From: Pseudomonadota bacterium
GTDB lineage: Bacteria; Pseudomonadota; Gammaproteobacteria; JAKAQQ01
NCBI GenBank assembly: GCA_021828425.1
Contig: JAKARN010000097.1
Coordinates: forward strand, 1 to 6,050
DNA: 6,050 nt
Direction of reading: 5' to 3'
In this document: positions 5,652 to 6,050 of the stretch, one piece after another
How the letters are laid out: every line of letters starts with the position of its first letter
Position numbering within the stretch: the first letter of the stretch is position 1
Notes under the pieces: generated by a model
The model's input: the letters and a program-made list of their open reading frames with translations, nothing else
Database searches by the model: none
Told to the model about the DNA's origin: nothing
Program-made: the position numbers and the translations under genes

Positions 5652-5787
5652 TCGGACCGAATGCGAACGCCCCCGGTGATCCGGGATCGCTCCCTCCAAG
5701 CTCTGGTCGCCCCAACCAGAACCGGCCGGAAGGGGTCTCGCTTGGGTTCAACTCTAAACCCGACTGCCTATCCTAAGGACATCTGAC
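5652..5787 (+). other. Hairpin-rich mdh leader
   Basis: Between the candidate promoter and the mdh start lie three consecutive inverted repeats. First, GCGA/TCGC (5663-5666, 5687-5690) encloses CCCGG-TGAT-CCGGG (5672-5676, 5681-5685). Second, TCTGGT/ACCAGA (5702-5707, 5715-5720) has a 7-base loop. Third, TTGGGTT/AACCCGA (5742-5748, 5757-5763) has one G-U pair and ends 11 bases before the ribosome binding site. The palindrome CCGGCCGG is at 5722-5729. I recognise no known riboswitch class. It may be a regulatory leader or simply GC-rich DNA. Confidence 0.3.
5775..5779 (+). promoter_or_regulatory. Shine-Dalgarno of mdh
   Basis: AAGGA lies 8 bases before the ATG at 5788 and fixes the mdh start. 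Confidence 0.7.
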
Positions 5788-6050
5788 ATGACCAAAGCCA
5801 AGAACCAACCTATCCGAATTGCTGTCACCGGCGCCGCTGGACATATCGGCTACGCACTTCTCTTCCGGTTGGCGGCAGGGGAACTTCTCGGCCAGGAGCA
5901 GCCCATCATCCTCCACCTGCTTGAAATTTCCCCGGCCCTGCCCGCACTGAACGGGGTAGCGATGGAACTCGCAGACTGCGCGTTCCCTCTCCTTCAGGAT
6001 CTGGTGCTGACAGACCAACCCGAAAAGGCTTTTGATGATGTGGACAGATC
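5788..6050 (+). CDS. mdh: Malate dehydrogenase, N-terminal part (runs off the window)
   Basis: The first 87 codons of an NAD-linked malate dehydrogenase are present; the frame is open at the right edge. The enzyme interconverts malate and oxaloacetate in the TCA cycle, in the cytosol. The Rossmann nucleotide-binding motif is seen as [19 protein letters not shown] at 13-31, with the three glycines at 15, 18 and 21. The strand LHLLEIS at 42-48 ends in an acidic residue (Glu46) where NAD-specific enzymes carry Asp or Glu to bind the ribose. [14 protein letters not shown] at 56-69 is typical of the cytosolic-type bacterial malate dehydrogenase family, as opposed to the lactate-dehydrogenase-like type. 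His19 takes the place of the more usual Gln in GAAGQIG, a mild change. The ATG has a good ribosome binding site. The substrate-binding arginines and catalytic His lie beyond the window, so activity cannot be judged. Confidence 0.93.
   Translation, partial: MTKAKNQPIRIAVTGAAGHIGYALLFRLAAGELLGQEQPIILHLLEISPALPALNGVAMELADCAFPLLQDLVLTDQPEKAFDDVDR

Larger units (their letters stand above)
5454..5787. other. Divergent intergenic region between rocD and mdh
   Basis: This is a 334-base gap with no supportable gene. The left part (to about 5510) is AT-richer and carries the candidate rocD promoter. The middle (about 5520-5620) has three variants of CCCATC/CCATCC (near 5534, 5594 and 5612) with no clear role. 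The right part carries a candidate mdh promoter and a GC-rich stretch with several hairpins up to the mdh ribosome binding site. A minus-strand frame open at 5751-5551 begins with TTG, has no ribosome binding site and has a composition unlike a protein, so it is not called. Confidence 0.6.

Noticed and set aside
5551..5751. Minus-strand open frame of 66 codons in the rocD-mdh gap
   Set aside because: It starts with TTG, lacks a ribosome binding site, reads as low-complexity Gly/Pro/Arg sequence, and lies antisense to the likely mdh leader.
5744..5761. GGGTTCAACTC..AACCC, resembling a tRNA T-arm
   Set aside because: The loop is 8 bases instead of 7 and no acceptor stem, anticodon arm or D-arm can be placed around it.

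Overview
The window looks like chromosomal DNA from a Gram-negative, moderately GC-rich proteobacterium. The evidence is a periplasmic diheme cytochrome c of the c4 type, several proteins with Sec signal peptides, and ordinary metabolic genes. The overall flavour (a c4-type cytochrome followed by small exported proteins of unknown function) would fit an Acidithiobacillus-like or other respiratory or chemolithotrophic lineage. That placement is an inference from gene content, not something shown by a marker gene. There is no tRNA, rRNA, CRISPR array, insertion sequence or phage gene that I can support.

Layout: six genes lie on the minus strand and one on the plus strand. Read in the direction of minus-strand transcription (right to left), they are: an ornithine aminotransferase (rocD, 5453-4227); a diheme cytochrome c4-like protein (4063-3386); a thioredoxin-like exported protein whose active-site motif has lost its first cysteine (3330-2830); a small His-rich exported protein with a conserved-looking Cys pair (2745-2311); a second exported protein of unknown function (2292-1687); and, after a 211-base gap, an APC-superfamily amino acid permease (1475-3). 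A malate dehydrogenase gene (mdh) starts at 5788 on the plus strand and runs off the right edge. It is divergent from rocD across a 334-base intergenic region.

The four genes from 4063 down to 1687 share a strand, have gaps of 18 to 84 bases and all encode proteins with an N-terminal signal peptide. They look like one operon making a periplasmic redox module: an electron carrier, a degenerate thioredoxin-like protein and two uncharacterised secreted proteins. This module is the best candidate here for an undescribed system. rocD (ornithine to glutamate semialdehyde), mdh (malate/oxaloacetate) and the permease belong to general amino-acid and central carbon metabolism. Nothing in the sequence ties them mechanistically to the periplasmic module.

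Non-coding DNA holds some candidate signals, all unverified: a promoter and a 130-140-base hairpin-rich leader before mdh, a direct repeat and an inverted repeat before the cytochrome gene, mutually exclusive hairpins between the thioredoxin-like and His-rich genes, a weak terminator after rocD, and small inverted repeats between the last operon gene and the permease.
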